A stretch of DNA of 64,000 nucleotides from Streptomyces atratus (lineage in GTDB: Bacteria > Actinomycetota > Actinomycetes > Streptomycetales > Streptomycetaceae): positions 62,001 through 126,000 of the forward strand of contig NZ_BMRN01000017.1 of the NCBI RefSeq assembly GCF_014648655.1, read 5' to 3'. Positions 1 to 8,934 of the stretch are shown one piece after another (the stretch's first letter is position 1; every line of letters begins with the position of its first letter). The notes below the pieces were generated by a model. The model was not told the DNA's origin, did not search any database, and saw nothing but the letters and a program-made list of their open reading frames with translations. Position numbers and translations under genes: made by a program.

Positions 1-252
1 GCGCACTTCGTCCGACAGCATGTGGCGTACCTCGCCTACCTGCTGGCGGCACAGGGCCCGCTACCGCGGGAGCCGGTCGGGCCGATGCTCCAGATCCTCT
101 CCCGCGACCACCCCGACCACCGCGACTGGCTCCCCGAAGGGGAGCTGACCACGATACGCATCGACAGCGACCGGGCCGGGCTCACAGCCCACGAGTCGGC
201 CAGGAACGTCGTTCTGTCGTTCCTCTCCGCGACAACGAGGAGGCCACACTGA
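1..252 (+). CDS. C-terminal end of an unidentified protein, start outside window
   Basis: An open frame enters from the left edge and ends with TGA at 250-252. The visible 83 residues are soluble-looking, with an Ala/Leu-rich helix (AYLAYLLAAQG) followed by an acidic, His-containing stretch. I recognise no family motif. The TGA overlaps the ATG of the carrier protein gene by one base (TGATG), so the two genes are very probably translationally coupled and belong to one transcript. That places the product in the same natural-product pathway, but its activity cannot be read from this fragment. Confidence 0.6.
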   Translation, partial: AHFVRQHVAYLAYLLAAQGPLPREPVGPMLQILSRDHPDHRDWLPEGELTTIRIDSDRAGLTAHESARNVVLSFLSATTRRPH

Positions 253-497
253 TGACCGGCGAAGGACTGCGTGCCACGATCGAGGAGATCTGGCGAGAGG
301 TACTCGGGGCGGATGTCGGCGACGACACCGACTTCTTCGACGAGGGCGGGCACTCGTTCGCCGCGCTGCGCATCATCGCGATGCTCAACGACCGCTACGA
401 CAAGCCGACGCCGGTGAAGGTGCTGTTCGACAACCCCCGGTTCGGCGACTTCGTCGCGGCGCTGGAGAAGGAGACGGGCCTCAGCCCGCAGCGCTAG
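252..497 (+). CDS. Free-standing peptidyl/acyl carrier protein
   Basis: An 81-residue carrier domain. The phosphopantetheine attachment site is the Ser in FFDEGGHSFAALRI (near residue 36), the usual D-x-F-F-x-x-GGHS core of peptidyl carrier proteins, and the length fits one four-helix carrier domain. It should carry an amino acid or acyl group as a thioester after 4'-phosphopantetheinylation. It is coupled to the upstream gene by a one-base overlap. Its 3' end overlaps the 3' end of the convergent adenylation gene by 17 bases. The obvious loading partner is that adenylation protein, which has no carrier domain of its own. Confidence 0.9.
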   Translation: MTGEGLRATIEEIWREVLGADVGDDTDFFDEGGHSFAALRIIAMLNDRYDKPTPVKVLFDNPRFGDFVAALEKETGLSPQR

Positions 498-2616
498 CCG
501 CCAGGCGCGCGCGGTCGACCTTCCCGCTGACCGTCACCGGGAAGGCCGCCAGCCGGTGCACGGCGGCGGGAACCATGTACGCGGGCAGCACCTCTCGCAG
601 CCGCCGCAACACGTCATCGGAGTGCGGCGGCTGCGCGCCGGTCACGTACGCCACCAGCCTCCGGTCCCGCGTGGACCCGCCGGTGGCGACGACGATCGCG
701 TCATCCACTCCCGGGCAGGCCCGCAGCTGATGCTCGATCTCGCCCGGCTCGACCCGGTAGCCCCTCACCTTGACCTGCTGGTCGATCCGGCCGAGGAACT
801 CCAGCGTCCCGTCGTCGAGGCGACGACACAGGTCGCCGGTGCGGTAAACCCTTGCCTCGCCGAGGAATGGCGCGGGCACGAAGCGTTCCGCGGTGAGGTC
901 AGGACGATTCAGGTAGCCGCGGGCCAGTGAGTCCCCCGCGACGCACAGCTCGCCGGGCACACCGGCCGCCTGTGGCCTGAGCAGACGGTCCACGACATGC
1001 AGCCGCGTGTTGTCGAGTGGTCCGCCGATCGGCACCCGCTCACCGGCGACGTCGCCGACGGCGAAGTGCGTGACCTGCACCGTCGCCTCGGTGGGGCCGT
1101 AGAAGTTGACGAGCCGGGTCTGCCGCAACGCCCGGCGGAACCGTCGCACATGGTCCGGGGTGAGTTCGTCGCTTCCGCTCGAGACCAGCCGCAGCGTGCG
1201 CATCCGGTCGATGGCGTTCCGCGCCACGACCACGTCCGCCAAGGCGCCCAGCATCTGCGGGACGAGGTCCATGGCGGTGACCTCGTACCGCTCGACGGCG
1301 TCGATGACGGCATCCGGGTCGCGTTCGGCGCCGGGCGGGAGCAGCGCCAGAGCGCCGCCTCCGGCCAGCCACCCGAACAGCTCCCACACCGACGCGTCGA
1401 AGGAGATCGACGTCTTGTGCAGGATCACGTCGTCGGGGCCGAGCGGGTACGCACGCTGGGTGCCGACGAGCAGGTTCGCCACGGACCGGTGCTCGACGAC
1501 GACGCCCTTGGGCTCGCCCGTCGATCCCGAGGTGTAGATGACGTAGGCCGGATCCTCCGGGCGGACGGTGACCGCGGGCAGCGGCCGGCTGGGCACCTCC
1601 GTGTCCCCTCGCAGCACCATGGACGCGCCGCTGTCCCGCAGCACGAAGTCGATCCGTTCGGCGGGCAGCGACGGGTCGATCGGCACATACGCCGCGCCGG
1701 CCTTCAGCACGGCCAGAATCGCGATGACCAGCCCGGGCGAGCGCTCGGCGATGACTGCCACCCGGCCGGCGCCTCGCTCCAGGATCGCCGCCGCCAGCGA
1801 GTCGGTGCGCTCGTCCAGTTCGCGGTAGGTGAGGACACCGTCAGGTGACAGCAGCGCCCGCGCGTCCGGGCGCGTGGCGACCGCGTGGGCGAACATCGCC
1901 GGCACGGTCCGGTGGGGGCCGATCGGCCGTGCCGTGTCGTTGCACCGCTCCCACAGGCGGATGTCCGCCTCGGTGAGCAGGTCCACCTCGTCGAGCACGA
2001 GGCCGGGACAGGACAACACCTGGTCCAGCAGCGTGGTGAGGTGGCGCAGCAGACGAGCCACGACATCCTTGCCGATACCGGCGGCGCGGGCCGTCAGTTC
2101 GCCTGTCGCCGCCACATCCAGTAGCAGCGGCACGTGTTCCGGGTCCGGTTCGACGTGCAACCCCTCGACGCGGACCGCGACCTGGTAGGGCGCGCCGTGC
2201 CGCAACACGCCCACATCGAAGTTCTGGTGGGCGTAGGAGTCGAAGACGGCCGTCCGCAGCCGGTTCACGACGTCGGTGAACGTGTCGGTGCCAAAGACGG
2301 CGCAGCGTACCGGAATCAGGGCGTCGGGGCCGGTGCCGTCGACGCCGCCGCCGATCGGGGCGCCCTGGCCGATGGTGACCGACTCCGCGTGTGTGTAGCG
2401 GTGCAGCAACGCGACCACGGCGCCGGCGATCAGCAGGTGCAGGCCGTGAGGACGGCCGGTCGCCGCGGCCAACAGCCCGTCCGGCAAAGCTTGGCGCAGC
2501 TCGTGGCGCTGGTCGTCACCGGGGTGTGCGGCAAAGAAGCGCGTCGGGCCGGCGGCCAGGACTTCGTGCCAGAATTGCGCGTGTTCTCGCCGCAGAGCTT
2601 GTGTCACACCGCACAT
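481..2616 (-). CDS. NRPS-type protein: truncated condensation domain plus adenylation domain
   Basis: A 711-residue protein. Residues 1 to about 235 resemble only the C-terminal half of a condensation domain; no HHxxxDG catalytic motif is present. The rest is a complete amino-acid adenylation domain: core A3 YTSGSTGEPKG, A4 FDASVWELFG, A5 NFYGPTEATV, A7 YRTGDL, A8 GRIDQQVKVRGYRVE, and the A10 lysine in PVTVSGKVDR. It should activate an amino acid with ATP and pass it to a carrier protein in trans, most simply the adjacent free PCP. Hand alignment to GrsA gives specificity-pocket residues of roughly D-A-W-D-V-S-F-V-Q-K, which I cannot match to a substrate. The gene is divergent from the P450 with a 107-bp gap, and no MbtH gene is visible. 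Confidence 0.88.
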   Translation of the reverse strand: MCGVTQALRREHAQFWHEVLAAGPTRFFAAHPGDDQRHELRQALPDGLLAAATGRPHGLHLLIAGAVVALLHRYTHAESVTIGQGAPIGGGVDGTGPDALIPVRCAVFGTDTFTDVVNRLRTAVFDSYAHQNFDVGVLRHGAPYQVAVRVEGLHVEPDPEHVPLLLDVAATGELTARAAGIGKDVVARLLRHLTTLLDQVLSCPGLVLDEVDLLTEADIRLWERCNDTARPIGPHRTVPAMFAHAVATRPDARALLSPDGVLTYRELDERTDSLAAAILERGAGRVAVIAERSPGLVIAILAVLKAGAAYVPIDPSLPAERIDFVLRDSGASMVLRGDTEVPSRPLPAVTVRPEDPAYVIYTSGSTGEPKGVVVEHRSVANLLVGTQRAYPLGPDDVILHKTSISFDASVWELFGWLAGGGALALLPPGAERDPDAVIDAVERYEVTAMDLVPQMLGALADVVVARNAIDRMRTLRLVSSGSDELTPDHVRRFRRALRQTRLVNFYGPTEATVQVTHFAVGDVAGERVPIGGPLDNTRLHVVDRLLRPQAAGVPGELCVAGDSLARGYLNRPDLTAERFVPAPFLGEARVYRTGDLCRRLDDGTLEFLGRIDQQVKVRGYRVEPGEIEHQLRACPGVDDAIVVATGGSTRDRRLVAYVTGAQPPHSDDVLRRLREVLPAYMVPAAVHRLAAFPVTVSGKVDRARLAASAAG

Positions 2617-2723
2617 GATCCTTGGTGACTTCGCGGCAAGTCAACGGGCCCGCACGGGCTGGACAATCACGGCGGCACCTGCTGCGATAGGGGCCGCTGG
2701 GCAATCGAGGGGCGGGGGCGTTC

Positions 2724-3911
2724 TTGTCTGTGTCGTCGACGGTCGACCTGTTGGATTCGGCACTGTACGTGGATGGGAACCCGTACGAGATCTGGCGTGC
2801 CATGCGCGAGATCGGCCCCGTGCACCACCAAGTAGCGGCAACGGGCTCGGAGTTCTGGGCCGTGGTCGGGCACGAAGCGAGCCACCGGGTGCTGACCGAG
2901 TGGAAGACCTTCACCTCCACCCGCGGAACGACGCTGCGTGAGGACGACAACTCCGCGCCGTACCCCGGCGCCGGGAAGATGCCGGTCCTCGCGGATCCGC
3001 CGCGCCACACCGAACTACGCCGTGCCGTGGCCCGGCTGTTCACCCCGCGGGCCGTGGAAAAGCTCGCGGCGCTCGCACAGCAGGTGGCGGGTTCACTGCT
3101 GTCGGATCTACGCCGGCGCGGCGGCGGCGACTTCGTCACCGACGTGGCCGCAAAGTTCCCGCTCGCCGTACAGGCCGAGCTCCTGGGGATTCCCCCCGAG
3201 GACATTGCGTTGATCTCGGACGCGACCAGCCGAGCCCTGGACGCCGCGGAAGACGAAGCGGTCGGCGGGCACCACGACGTGATGATGTACTACTTGAACG
3301 CGCTCGGCACGCGGCGCGACGGGCCCGGCAAAGACCTCCTCGGCGCGCTCCTGTCCGCCCGCGCGGGCGGACTGCCCCTGACGGACGAAGAGATCGTCCT
3401 GACGTGCGACAACATCGTGGTCGCCGCGAGTCAAACAGCCCGGCACTCCGCGAGCGGCAGCCTGCTGGCGCTACTGGAACGCCCGGCAGTCTGGGCGGCA
3501 CTACGCAACGGGCAGATCAGCATCGACTCCGCCATCGAAGAACTGCTCCGCTGGACCGCACCGGTCACCCACGTGATGCGCACCGCCGTGACCGACACCG
3601 AACTCGCCGGCACACAGATCCACGCAGGTGACGCGCTGGCCGTATGGACCGCCTCGGCCAACCGCGACCGGACCGTCTTCAAAGACCCCGACGACCTGGT
3701 CCTGGACCGCCACCCGAACCCACACCTGACCCTCGGCGCCGGCATGCACTTCTGCCTCGGCGCAGCCCTGGTCCGCGTCATGCTACGGGCACTGCTGGAA
3801 AACCTGATCAGCGCCGACACATCACTGGCACTCACGAACCCGGCCGGCTGGAACTCCACCTGGGTCGTCAACGGCCTGAACTCCCTCCCCGTAACAGTCA
3901 CCCCCACCTGA
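2724..3911 (+). CDS. Cytochrome P450, possibly acting on a carrier-bound amino acid
   Basis: A 395-residue soluble bacterial P450. Visible landmarks are the K-helix ExxR in EELLRW and the heme loop LGAGMHFCLGAAL with its Cys ligand. The I-helix reads AASQTARHS, keeping the Thr but replacing the usual A/G-G-x-x-T. The start is TTG at 2724 or GTG at 2730, both behind a GGGGCGGGGG purine run. It is divergently arranged with the adenylation protein and close to a free carrier protein. Known sets of this type (NovH/NovI, NikP1/NikQ) beta-hydroxylate a PCP-tethered amino acid. That role is inferred from context; the sequence only proves a P450. Confidence 0.88.
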   Translation: MSVSSTVDLLDSALYVDGNPYEIWRAMREIGPVHHQVAATGSEFWAVVGHEASHRVLTEWKTFTSTRGTTLREDDNSAPYPGAGKMPVLADPPRHTELRRAVARLFTPRAVEKLAALAQQVAGSLLSDLRRRGGGDFVTDVAAKFPLAVQAELLGIPPEDIALISDATSRALDAAEDEAVGGHHDVMMYYLNALGTRRDGPGKDLLGALLSARAGGLPLTDEEIVLTCDNIVVAASQTARHSASGSLLALLERPAVWAALRNGQISIDSAIEELLRWTAPVTHVMRTAVTDTELAGTQIHAGDALAVWTASANRDRTVFKDPDDLVLDRHPNPHLTLGAGMHFCLGAALVRVMLRALLENLISADTSLALTNPAGWNSTWVVNGLNSLPVTVTPT

Positions 3912-4143
3912 CCGGCCCGGACACCCACCGACCACCCCTGCCACGGTCACCCCACCCGACCCCAACACCCGGGAGATCCATAGCCGACAAGCTCGTATCC
4001 GATGCCCCGGAAGTCGCTGAGATCCCGTCTCACGTACATCGTCGGTGTCCCAGGAGAAGTTCCCGGATCTGCGCCGGGCAGGTAATGAGGCGGCGGGAGA
4101 ACCGTTCGCGGCCTCTCACCGTGGGCGGCCAAAGTGCACCGGC

Positions 4144-4366
4144 GTGAACATTGAAGATCCCAAAGAACTGGTCCGGCGCGGGCACGACGCGCTCCCTCTT
4201 CGCCATGCCCAGGCGTACGCCGCCGAGACGCTGTACCAGCCCTGGCTCAGCGAACTGTCCGGTCGTATCCCGGTTGGCGGCGCGGTGCTGGATCTGGGGT
4301 ACGGAAGCGGGGTTCCCGTCGCCCGTGCTCTGGCGACCGCAGGTCACCGTGTCACCGGCGTCGAGA
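4144..4366 (+). pseudogene. 5' fragment of a SAM-dependent methyltransferase
   Basis: From GTG 4144 the frame reads as the start of a class I methyltransferase: helical N-terminus, then the glycine-rich SAM loop VLDLGYGSGVPVARAL near residues 49-64 and a following beta-strand HRVTGVE. Homology stops at about 4366. There the frame runs into sequence that, read on the other strand, is an IS630-family transposase end. Motifs II onwards are missing, so the product would not be an active enzyme. A longer frame from 4045 exists, but its extra N-terminus does not look native. Confidence 0.65.
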
Positions 4367-4590
4367 CAGCTGGCGAGGCGTTCGAGGATTTCATCGGCGG
4401 ACTTCGTCCAAACGTATGGTTTCGGGTCGGTGTTCCAGGCGGCGATCCAGATGCGGATGTCCTTCTCCAGGGCTTCGACGGGTCTGTGGACGACTCGCCG
4501 TATCTGCTTGTTGGTCAGCTCGGCGAACCATCGCTCGACGAGGTTCAACCAGGACGACCTGGTCGGGTGAAGTGCAGGTGCTGTGGCCCT
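4367..4590 (-). mobile_element. IS630-family transposase C-terminal remnant
   Basis: The reverse strand encodes the classic C-terminal end of IS630-type transposases: NLVERWFAELTNKQIRR, then EKDIRIWIAAWNTDPKPYVW and ADEILERLAS. The last catalytic acidic residue of the DDE set is the Glu in LVERWF. The upstream two thirds of the transposase are absent, so this is a dead end-fragment. One end abuts the interrupted methyltransferase, which suggests the element or a rearrangement through it destroyed that gene. Confidence 0.8.
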
Positions 4591-4710
4591 CGATGAGTAC
4601 GGCGGACAGGTGGGACTTACCGAAGCCGGCTGCGGAGGCGGTGCGTGCGCGTCGCGCGTAACGCTTTCTGCGGAAGCTTCCGCCAGCGAGTGGAGTGGGA
4701 GGGCAGCCGG

Positions 4711-5994
4711 TCATGACCCTGGGTGTGACAGGTACGCGGTTGGCTCAGTCGCCCCGCGATGCTTGATGTTGACGGCCGAAGCCTTGGCCAGCGCCAAGGG
4801 GTTCAAGAATCGCAGCGGACCGATCAGTCGGGACGCAAACAGATGCATGTGCCGCGCCACCGATTCATCTCGCGCTGCCGCCGAGAACATCAGCCGCTCC
4901 AAGGGATTGAACGGACGGGCCTTGGCGAAGTCGGCGGCCAGGTACTGGTGACCGCGCAGCCGGCGCCGGTGCCTGCGTGCGTACATCACGAGCGACCTGT
5001 CGAGGTCGCCCCGACCGGTTGCGGCCGAGGCGACCGCCTCCGCCAACCATTGCGCGGACTGCAGAGCCCACCCGCATCCCACTCCCCACAGGGGATCGCC
5101 GGTCAGGGCGGCGTCACCGATCAACGCGACGCCAGGTGCGGTCGGCTTGCGGCTGTGAAGCGGATGGTTGACAGTTCCGGTGATCTTCGTGATGCGCTCG
5201 GCGGAGTCGATGGGCGGTGCCTCGGGCAGGGCGCGAACGAACTCGAAGAAGCTGCCCTCCAGGTCTTCCCGGAAGGCCGGCAGCCGCTTCTTGTCCGGGA
5301 GCACCGCGATGACCGTCACCCCGTCGTCGTTCGGAAACGCGTACGCCATGTCGGGCTCGAGGAACCAGGCGAGACCGGTCCCGCCGTGCAACGGAAGATT
5401 GCGGAAGTGCGCGAGATAGCCGAACCGCGCGTTCTCGTACAGCCGAGCAGGCACCCCGGCGAACTTCGCCACGGCCGAGTCCTTGCCATCGGCGCCGACC
5501 ACCAGGCGGGCCCGGATCTCGCGCTCGCCCTGTGGTGTCGACGCGCGCACCCCCAGGGTTCGCCCGGCTTCCCGGACCAGCCCGGTCACATGATGACCGA
5601 GGAGCAGATCGACGCCAGGGGTCTTTGCCGCATGGGACCTGATCAACGGGTCGAGGGTGCTGCGCCGAATGTTGTACGCGTACGGCAGCGCGGGGCCCTC
5701 CGGCGCTGCCCTCGGCTCGATCCATCCCCAGCGCGTGTACCAGCGGGCCTCGTTGCGGACGGCTCCCGCCTTCTCGAGCGCGGGGATGAGGCCGAGTTCG
5801 TCCAGCACCGGGTAGGCGCTGGCCTGGAGGGAGTGGGTGCAAAGCACCTTGTACGCTTCGGGGTCCGAGCGGCGTTCCAGCAGTGCGACGCGGACACCGC
5901 GTCGAGCGAGCAAGATCGCCGCGGCACTGCCGGCGAGGCCGGCTCCGCTGATGACGACGTCGTAGTCGTATCCCGCGCTCTCAGGCCTGGTCAT
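4711..5994 (-). CDS. FAD-dependent oxidoreductase (monooxygenase/geranylgeranyl-reductase-like fold)
   Basis: A 427-residue flavoprotein. The N-terminus carries the FAD-binding beta-alpha-beta motif VVISGAGLAGSAAAILLARRG ending in the ribose-binding Glu of LLER. The second FAD contact is GDAALTGDPLWGVGCGW, the GD box typical of aromatic hydroxylases, halogenase-like and geranylgeranyl-reductase-like enzymes. No halogenase WxWxIP motif is seen. ATG 5994 is chosen because AGGGGGCG lies 7-14 bases upstream and the protein then begins directly before the FAD fold. The substrate is unknown. It is monocistronic, with about 400 bp before the divergent copper operon. Confidence 0.82.
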   Translation of the reverse strand: MTRPESAGYDYDVVISGAGLAGSAAAILLARRGVRVALLERRSDPEAYKVLCTHSLQASAYPVLDELGLIPALEKAGAVRNEARWYTRWGWIEPRAAPEGPALPYAYNIRRSTLDPLIRSHAAKTPGVDLLLGHHVTGLVREAGRTLGVRASTPQGEREIRARLVVGADGKDSAVAKFAGVPARLYENARFGYLAHFRNLPLHGGTGLAWFLEPDMAYAFPNDDGVTVIAVLPDKKRLPAFREDLEGSFFEFVRALPEAPPIDSAERITKITGTVNHPLHSRKPTAPGVALIGDAALTGDPLWGVGCGWALQSAQWLAEAVASAATGRGDLDRSLVMYARRHRRRLRGHQYLAADFAKARPFNPLERLMFSAAARDESVARHMHLFASRLIGPLRFLNPLALAKASAVNIKHRGATEPTAYLSHPGS

Positions 5995-6397
5995 GCGCTG
6001 ATCGCCCCCTTCGAGGTGTGGTGCAGTGCGTGGAAGTGGTGCAGTGCCACTGCTGTCAGGTACATGGACAGTTGTCAAGAGTTGTGGATCGGGTGATGTG
6101 TGATCAGGCTGCGGTGGCCTCCTCCGTGCGTTCGACCAGGCCGGCGGCAGGCACTCCCGCACGACGTCTCGATGTCCAGATCATTTCCCTGATGGAGGAA
6201 GTCGTAGCAACCATGGGCTGAGTTCCAGCGAAATGCCGCGAGAAGAGTCACGCGTGAACAGGCCCCTATATGGGGATTGCCGGCCATCTGTCAGTGCCAG
6301 CATGAGAGCCGTGGGCAAGCGGCACCGACCGCCGGGCCCCTGGCGATTCTCCGTCCCCGCGCTGTGCCATCAGCGCGTGCCCGTATCTGGAGCGGCG
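5995..6397. other. Intergenic region between the flavoprotein gene and the copper operon
   Basis: No convincing gene is seen; short frames on both strands lack ribosome sites and family resemblance. The region must hold the two divergent promoters. The only ordered element noticed is the dyad at 6263-6275, listed separately. Confidence 0.5.
6263..6275. promoter_or_regulatory. Candidate metal-responsive operator, CCCCTATATGGGG
   Basis: A 13-bp dyad (CCCC-TATAT-GGGG) lies 122 bp upstream of the first copper gene. Actinobacterial copper regulators of the CsoR family bind GC-flanked TATA dyads of roughly this kind, but the match to a published consensus is loose. The assignment rests on position and symmetry only. 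Confidence 0.3.
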
Positions 6398-6640
6398 ATG
6401 AAAGTACAGCAACCATTCCTACGCAACGTCGAGGGTCTCCCCCGGTGGGTGCCGGCCCCTGGGTTGATCGGCTTTCTGGTGCTGCTTCTGGCAATGTTCG
6501 CCGTCTCGTACAAGATCGGTACTGTCGTCGGCCCGGTCGCACCTGGGATGCACTCCACCAATACGGGTGGCAGTGGCGGCGGCCAGACGGATCCGCACGG
6601 CGGTGGCATGGGTGACATGCACTCGGGTGGTGAAGGATGA
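6398..6640 (+). CDS. Small single-pass membrane protein with Met/His/Gly-rich tail, copper-associated
   Basis: An 80-residue protein. Residues about 18-42 form one hydrophobic helix (APGLIGFLVLLLAMFAVSYK). The remaining tail is rich in Gly, Met and His (PGMHS, PHGGGMGDMHSGG), a composition suited to binding Cu(I)/Cu(II) outside the membrane. The ATG at 6398 was chosen because it starts just before the helix. The stop overlaps the CopA start by four bases (ATGA), so the two are coupled. It is probably an accessory copper-binding or delivery peptide for the ATPase; this is inferred from composition and operon position. Confidence 0.72.
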   Translation: MKVQQPFLRNVEGLPRWVPAPGLIGFLVLLLAMFAVSYKIGTVVGPVAPGMHSTNTGGSGGGQTDPHGGGMGDMHSGGEG

Positions 6641-8934
6641 CGACAGTACGGTCGGAGGGCACGCTCACGACCACCGACCTGATCGTCGGTGGCATGACCT
6701 GCGCGGCCTGTGTGAATCGGGTCGAGAAGCGCCTGGCCAAGCTCGGCGGGGTGACCGCCATGGTGAACCTCGCCACCGGTCAGGCGAGGGTGAACCACCC
6801 CCCTGAGGTCACAGCGGACGATCTCGTAGCCGTCGTCCAACGCGCGGGCTACACAGCCGAACGCCCCTCGGCACCCGAACCCCGGCAAACAGTCGGTCAG
6901 TCGGATCGGGCACAGGACGAGGCCGCGACGGAACGCAACCGGCTCGTGATCACCGCGCTGCTCGCCGTCCCGGTGATCGTGCTTTCAATGGTGCCCTCCC
7001 TGCAGTTCCGCAACTGGCAGTGGCTGTGCTTCACGCTGTCCGCTCCGGTGATCCTGTGGAGTGCCTGGCCCTTCCACCTGCGCGCACTGCGCGGGCTGCG
7101 GCACTCATCGGCCACCATGGACACGCTGGTCTCTCTCGGCGTCATCTCATCTTTCGCCTGGTCGGTGTACGCCCTGTTCCTCGGCGGAGCGGGCGCCAGG
7201 GACATGCGCATGCCGTTCACTCTGCTTCCCTCCGCCGGCGGAGGCATTGCGCACGTCTATCTGGAAGCCGCTGTCGCGGTTCCGCTGTTCGTCCTCACCG
7301 GCCGGTTCCTCGAAGCGCGGGCCCGGCACGGTACAGGTGAGGCGCTGCGCTCGCTGGCCGGACTGGCCGCCAAGGACGTGACCGTACGGGACAGCGGTCA
7401 GGAGCGAAGGATTCCTGTCGAACAGCTCCTCGTCGGGCAGGAGTTCGTCGTCCGGCCCGGGGAACGGGTCGCCACCGACGGTGTGGTGGTCTCCGGCCGC
7501 TCCGCTCTTGATCTGTCTCTGGTCACCGGGGAAAGCGACCCGGCCGAAGTCGGCCCGGGCCAGAGCGTCGTCGGGGCCGCTGTCAACTCCGGCGGCATGC
7601 TGCTCGTTCGTGCCACAGCAGTCGGCGCGGACACCCGGCTTGCCCGGATCACGCGCATGGTCACCGAAGCTCAGGCGGGGAAGACCCGCGCTCAGCGTCT
7701 GGCGGACCTGGTGGCAGGAGCTTTCGTACCCGCCGTATTGGCACTGGCCGTCACCGTCCTCGGCTTCTGGCTCGGTGCCGGAGCAGACCCGCAGGCGGCC
7801 ATCACCGCGTGCGTGGCGATCCTGGTCGTCGCCTGTCCTTGCGCGCTGGGGCTGGCCACCCCGGCTGCCTTGCTCGCCGCCACCGGCCGAGGTGCTCAGC
7901 TCGGGGTTCTGGTGAACGGGCCGCGGGCCCTGGAGACGCTGCGCCACATCGACACGGTCGTCCTGGACAAGACCGGCACTCTCACCACCGGGCACATGGC
8001 CGTCTCCCACATCACCGTAGTGACGGGGGGAATCGGACGGGAGTCCGTGCTGCGGCTGGCAGGTGCGGCCGAGCAGGGATCGGAGCACCCGGTGGGGCGA
8101 GCGGTCACCGAATACGCGCAACGCGCACTGCCCGAGCGCCCCCTGCCGGACGTCTCCGACTTCAGGGCAACACCCGGGGTGGGTATGACGGGTTGTGTCG
8201 AGGGCCGTCAGGTGGAGGTGCGCGCCGCGCAGGGTGACCTTCCAGAGACTCTGGCGCGGGCCTTGGCCGCAGCCGAAGCGGCCGCGCACACTCCGGTCCT
8301 GGTGCGCGTGGACGGCGTCGACGAGGCTCTCATCGCGGTCGGGGATGTGCTGCGGCCGGGAAGCTACCGGGCCGTGCACAAGCTCAGGCGCCTGGGAGTG
8401 GAACCGATTCTGGCCACCGGCGACCACGAGGCCACCGCCCACGCCGTAGCCGGCGAACTCGGCATCATTCACGTGCACGCCCGATGCAGTCCCGAGAGCA
8501 AAGCGGATCTGATACGGCGATTGAAACGTGAGGGCCGCCGCGTCGCCGTGATCGGTGACGGTGTGAACGACGCCGCCGCCCTGGCCGGCGCCGATATCGG
8601 AATCGCCATGGGCACCGGAACGGATGTGGCCATCGGCGCCGCAGATGTGACGCTGGTCCGCGGTGGCATCGAGGCAGTCACCGACGCCGTCCGCCTGGCG
8701 CGTCGCACTCTGGGGACGATCCGCATCAATCTGATGTGGGCGTTCGGGTACAACGCGGTCACCTTGCCACTGGCCGCGGTCGGATGGCTCAACCCGATGT
8801 TCGCTGCCGCAGCCATGTCCGTCAGTTCACTCCTGGTGGTCGGCAACAGCCTGCGCCTGCGTGCCTGGCAGCCGTCGCCCGCGCGTCACCCCGCGTCGCG
8901 ACGTTCGCTCCGCCGAGGAAGGATGCCGCTATGA
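6637..8934 (+). CDS. copA: Copper-exporting P1B-type ATPase
   Basis: A 765-residue heavy-metal ATPase that pumps Cu(I) out of the cytoplasm. In order: one N-terminal HMA domain with GMTCAAC (Cys22, Cys25), several membrane helices, the actuator motif TGES, the metal-channel helix VVACPCALGLATP with its CPC, the phosphorylated Asp in DKTGTLT, the HP motif in SEHPVG, and the hinge GDGVNDAAAL. The C-terminal helices keep GYNAVTLPLAAVGWLNP and MSVSSLLVVGNSLRL, typical of CopA. It overlaps both neighbours by ATGA, forming a three-gene operon with a Met-rich membrane peptide and a PCuAC protein. Confidence 0.95.
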   Translation: MTTVRSEGTLTTTDLIVGGMTCAACVNRVEKRLAKLGGVTAMVNLATGQARVNHPPEVTADDLVAVVQRAGYTAERPSAPEPRQTVGQSDRAQDEAATERNRLVITALLAVPVIVLSMVPSLQFRNWQWLCFTLSAPVILWSAWPFHLRALRGLRHSSATMDTLVSLGVISSFAWSVYALFLGGAGARDMRMPFTLLPSAGGGIAHVYLEAAVAVPLFVLTGRFLEARARHGTGEALRSLAGLAAKDVTVRDSGQERRIPVEQLLVGQEFVVRPGERVATDGVVVSGRSALDLSLVTGESDPAEVGPGQSVVGAAVNSGGMLLVRATAVGADTRLARITRMVTEAQAGKTRAQRLADLVAGAFVPAVLALAVTVLGFWLGAGADPQAAITACVAILVVACPCALGLATPAALLAATGRGAQLGVLVNGPRALETLRHIDTVVLDKTGTLTTGHMAVSHITVVTGGIGRESVLRLAGAAEQGSEHPVGRAVTEYAQRALPERPLPDVSDFRATPGVGMTGCVEGRQVEVRAAQGDLPETLARALAAAEAAAHTPVLVRVDGVDEALIAVGDVLRPGSYRAVHKLRRLGVEPILATGDHEATAHAVAGELGIIHVHARCSPESKADLIRRLKREGRRVAVIGDGVNDAAALAGADIGIAMGTGTDVAIGAADVTLVRGGIEAVTDAVRLARRTLGTIRINLMWAFGYNAVTLPLAAVGWLNPMFAAAAMSVSSLLVVGNSLRLRAWQPSPARHPASRRSLRRGRMPL

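Noticed and set aside
5114..5842. Long frame antisense or out of frame to the flavoprotein
   Set aside because: Composition is Arg/Pro-rich with no motif; it shadows the well-supported FAD gene.
4711..5994. Interpretation of the flavoprotein as a tryptophan-type halogenase
   Set aside because: The WxWxIP motif and the halogenase Lys signature are not present; only the shared FAD and GD-box motifs are.
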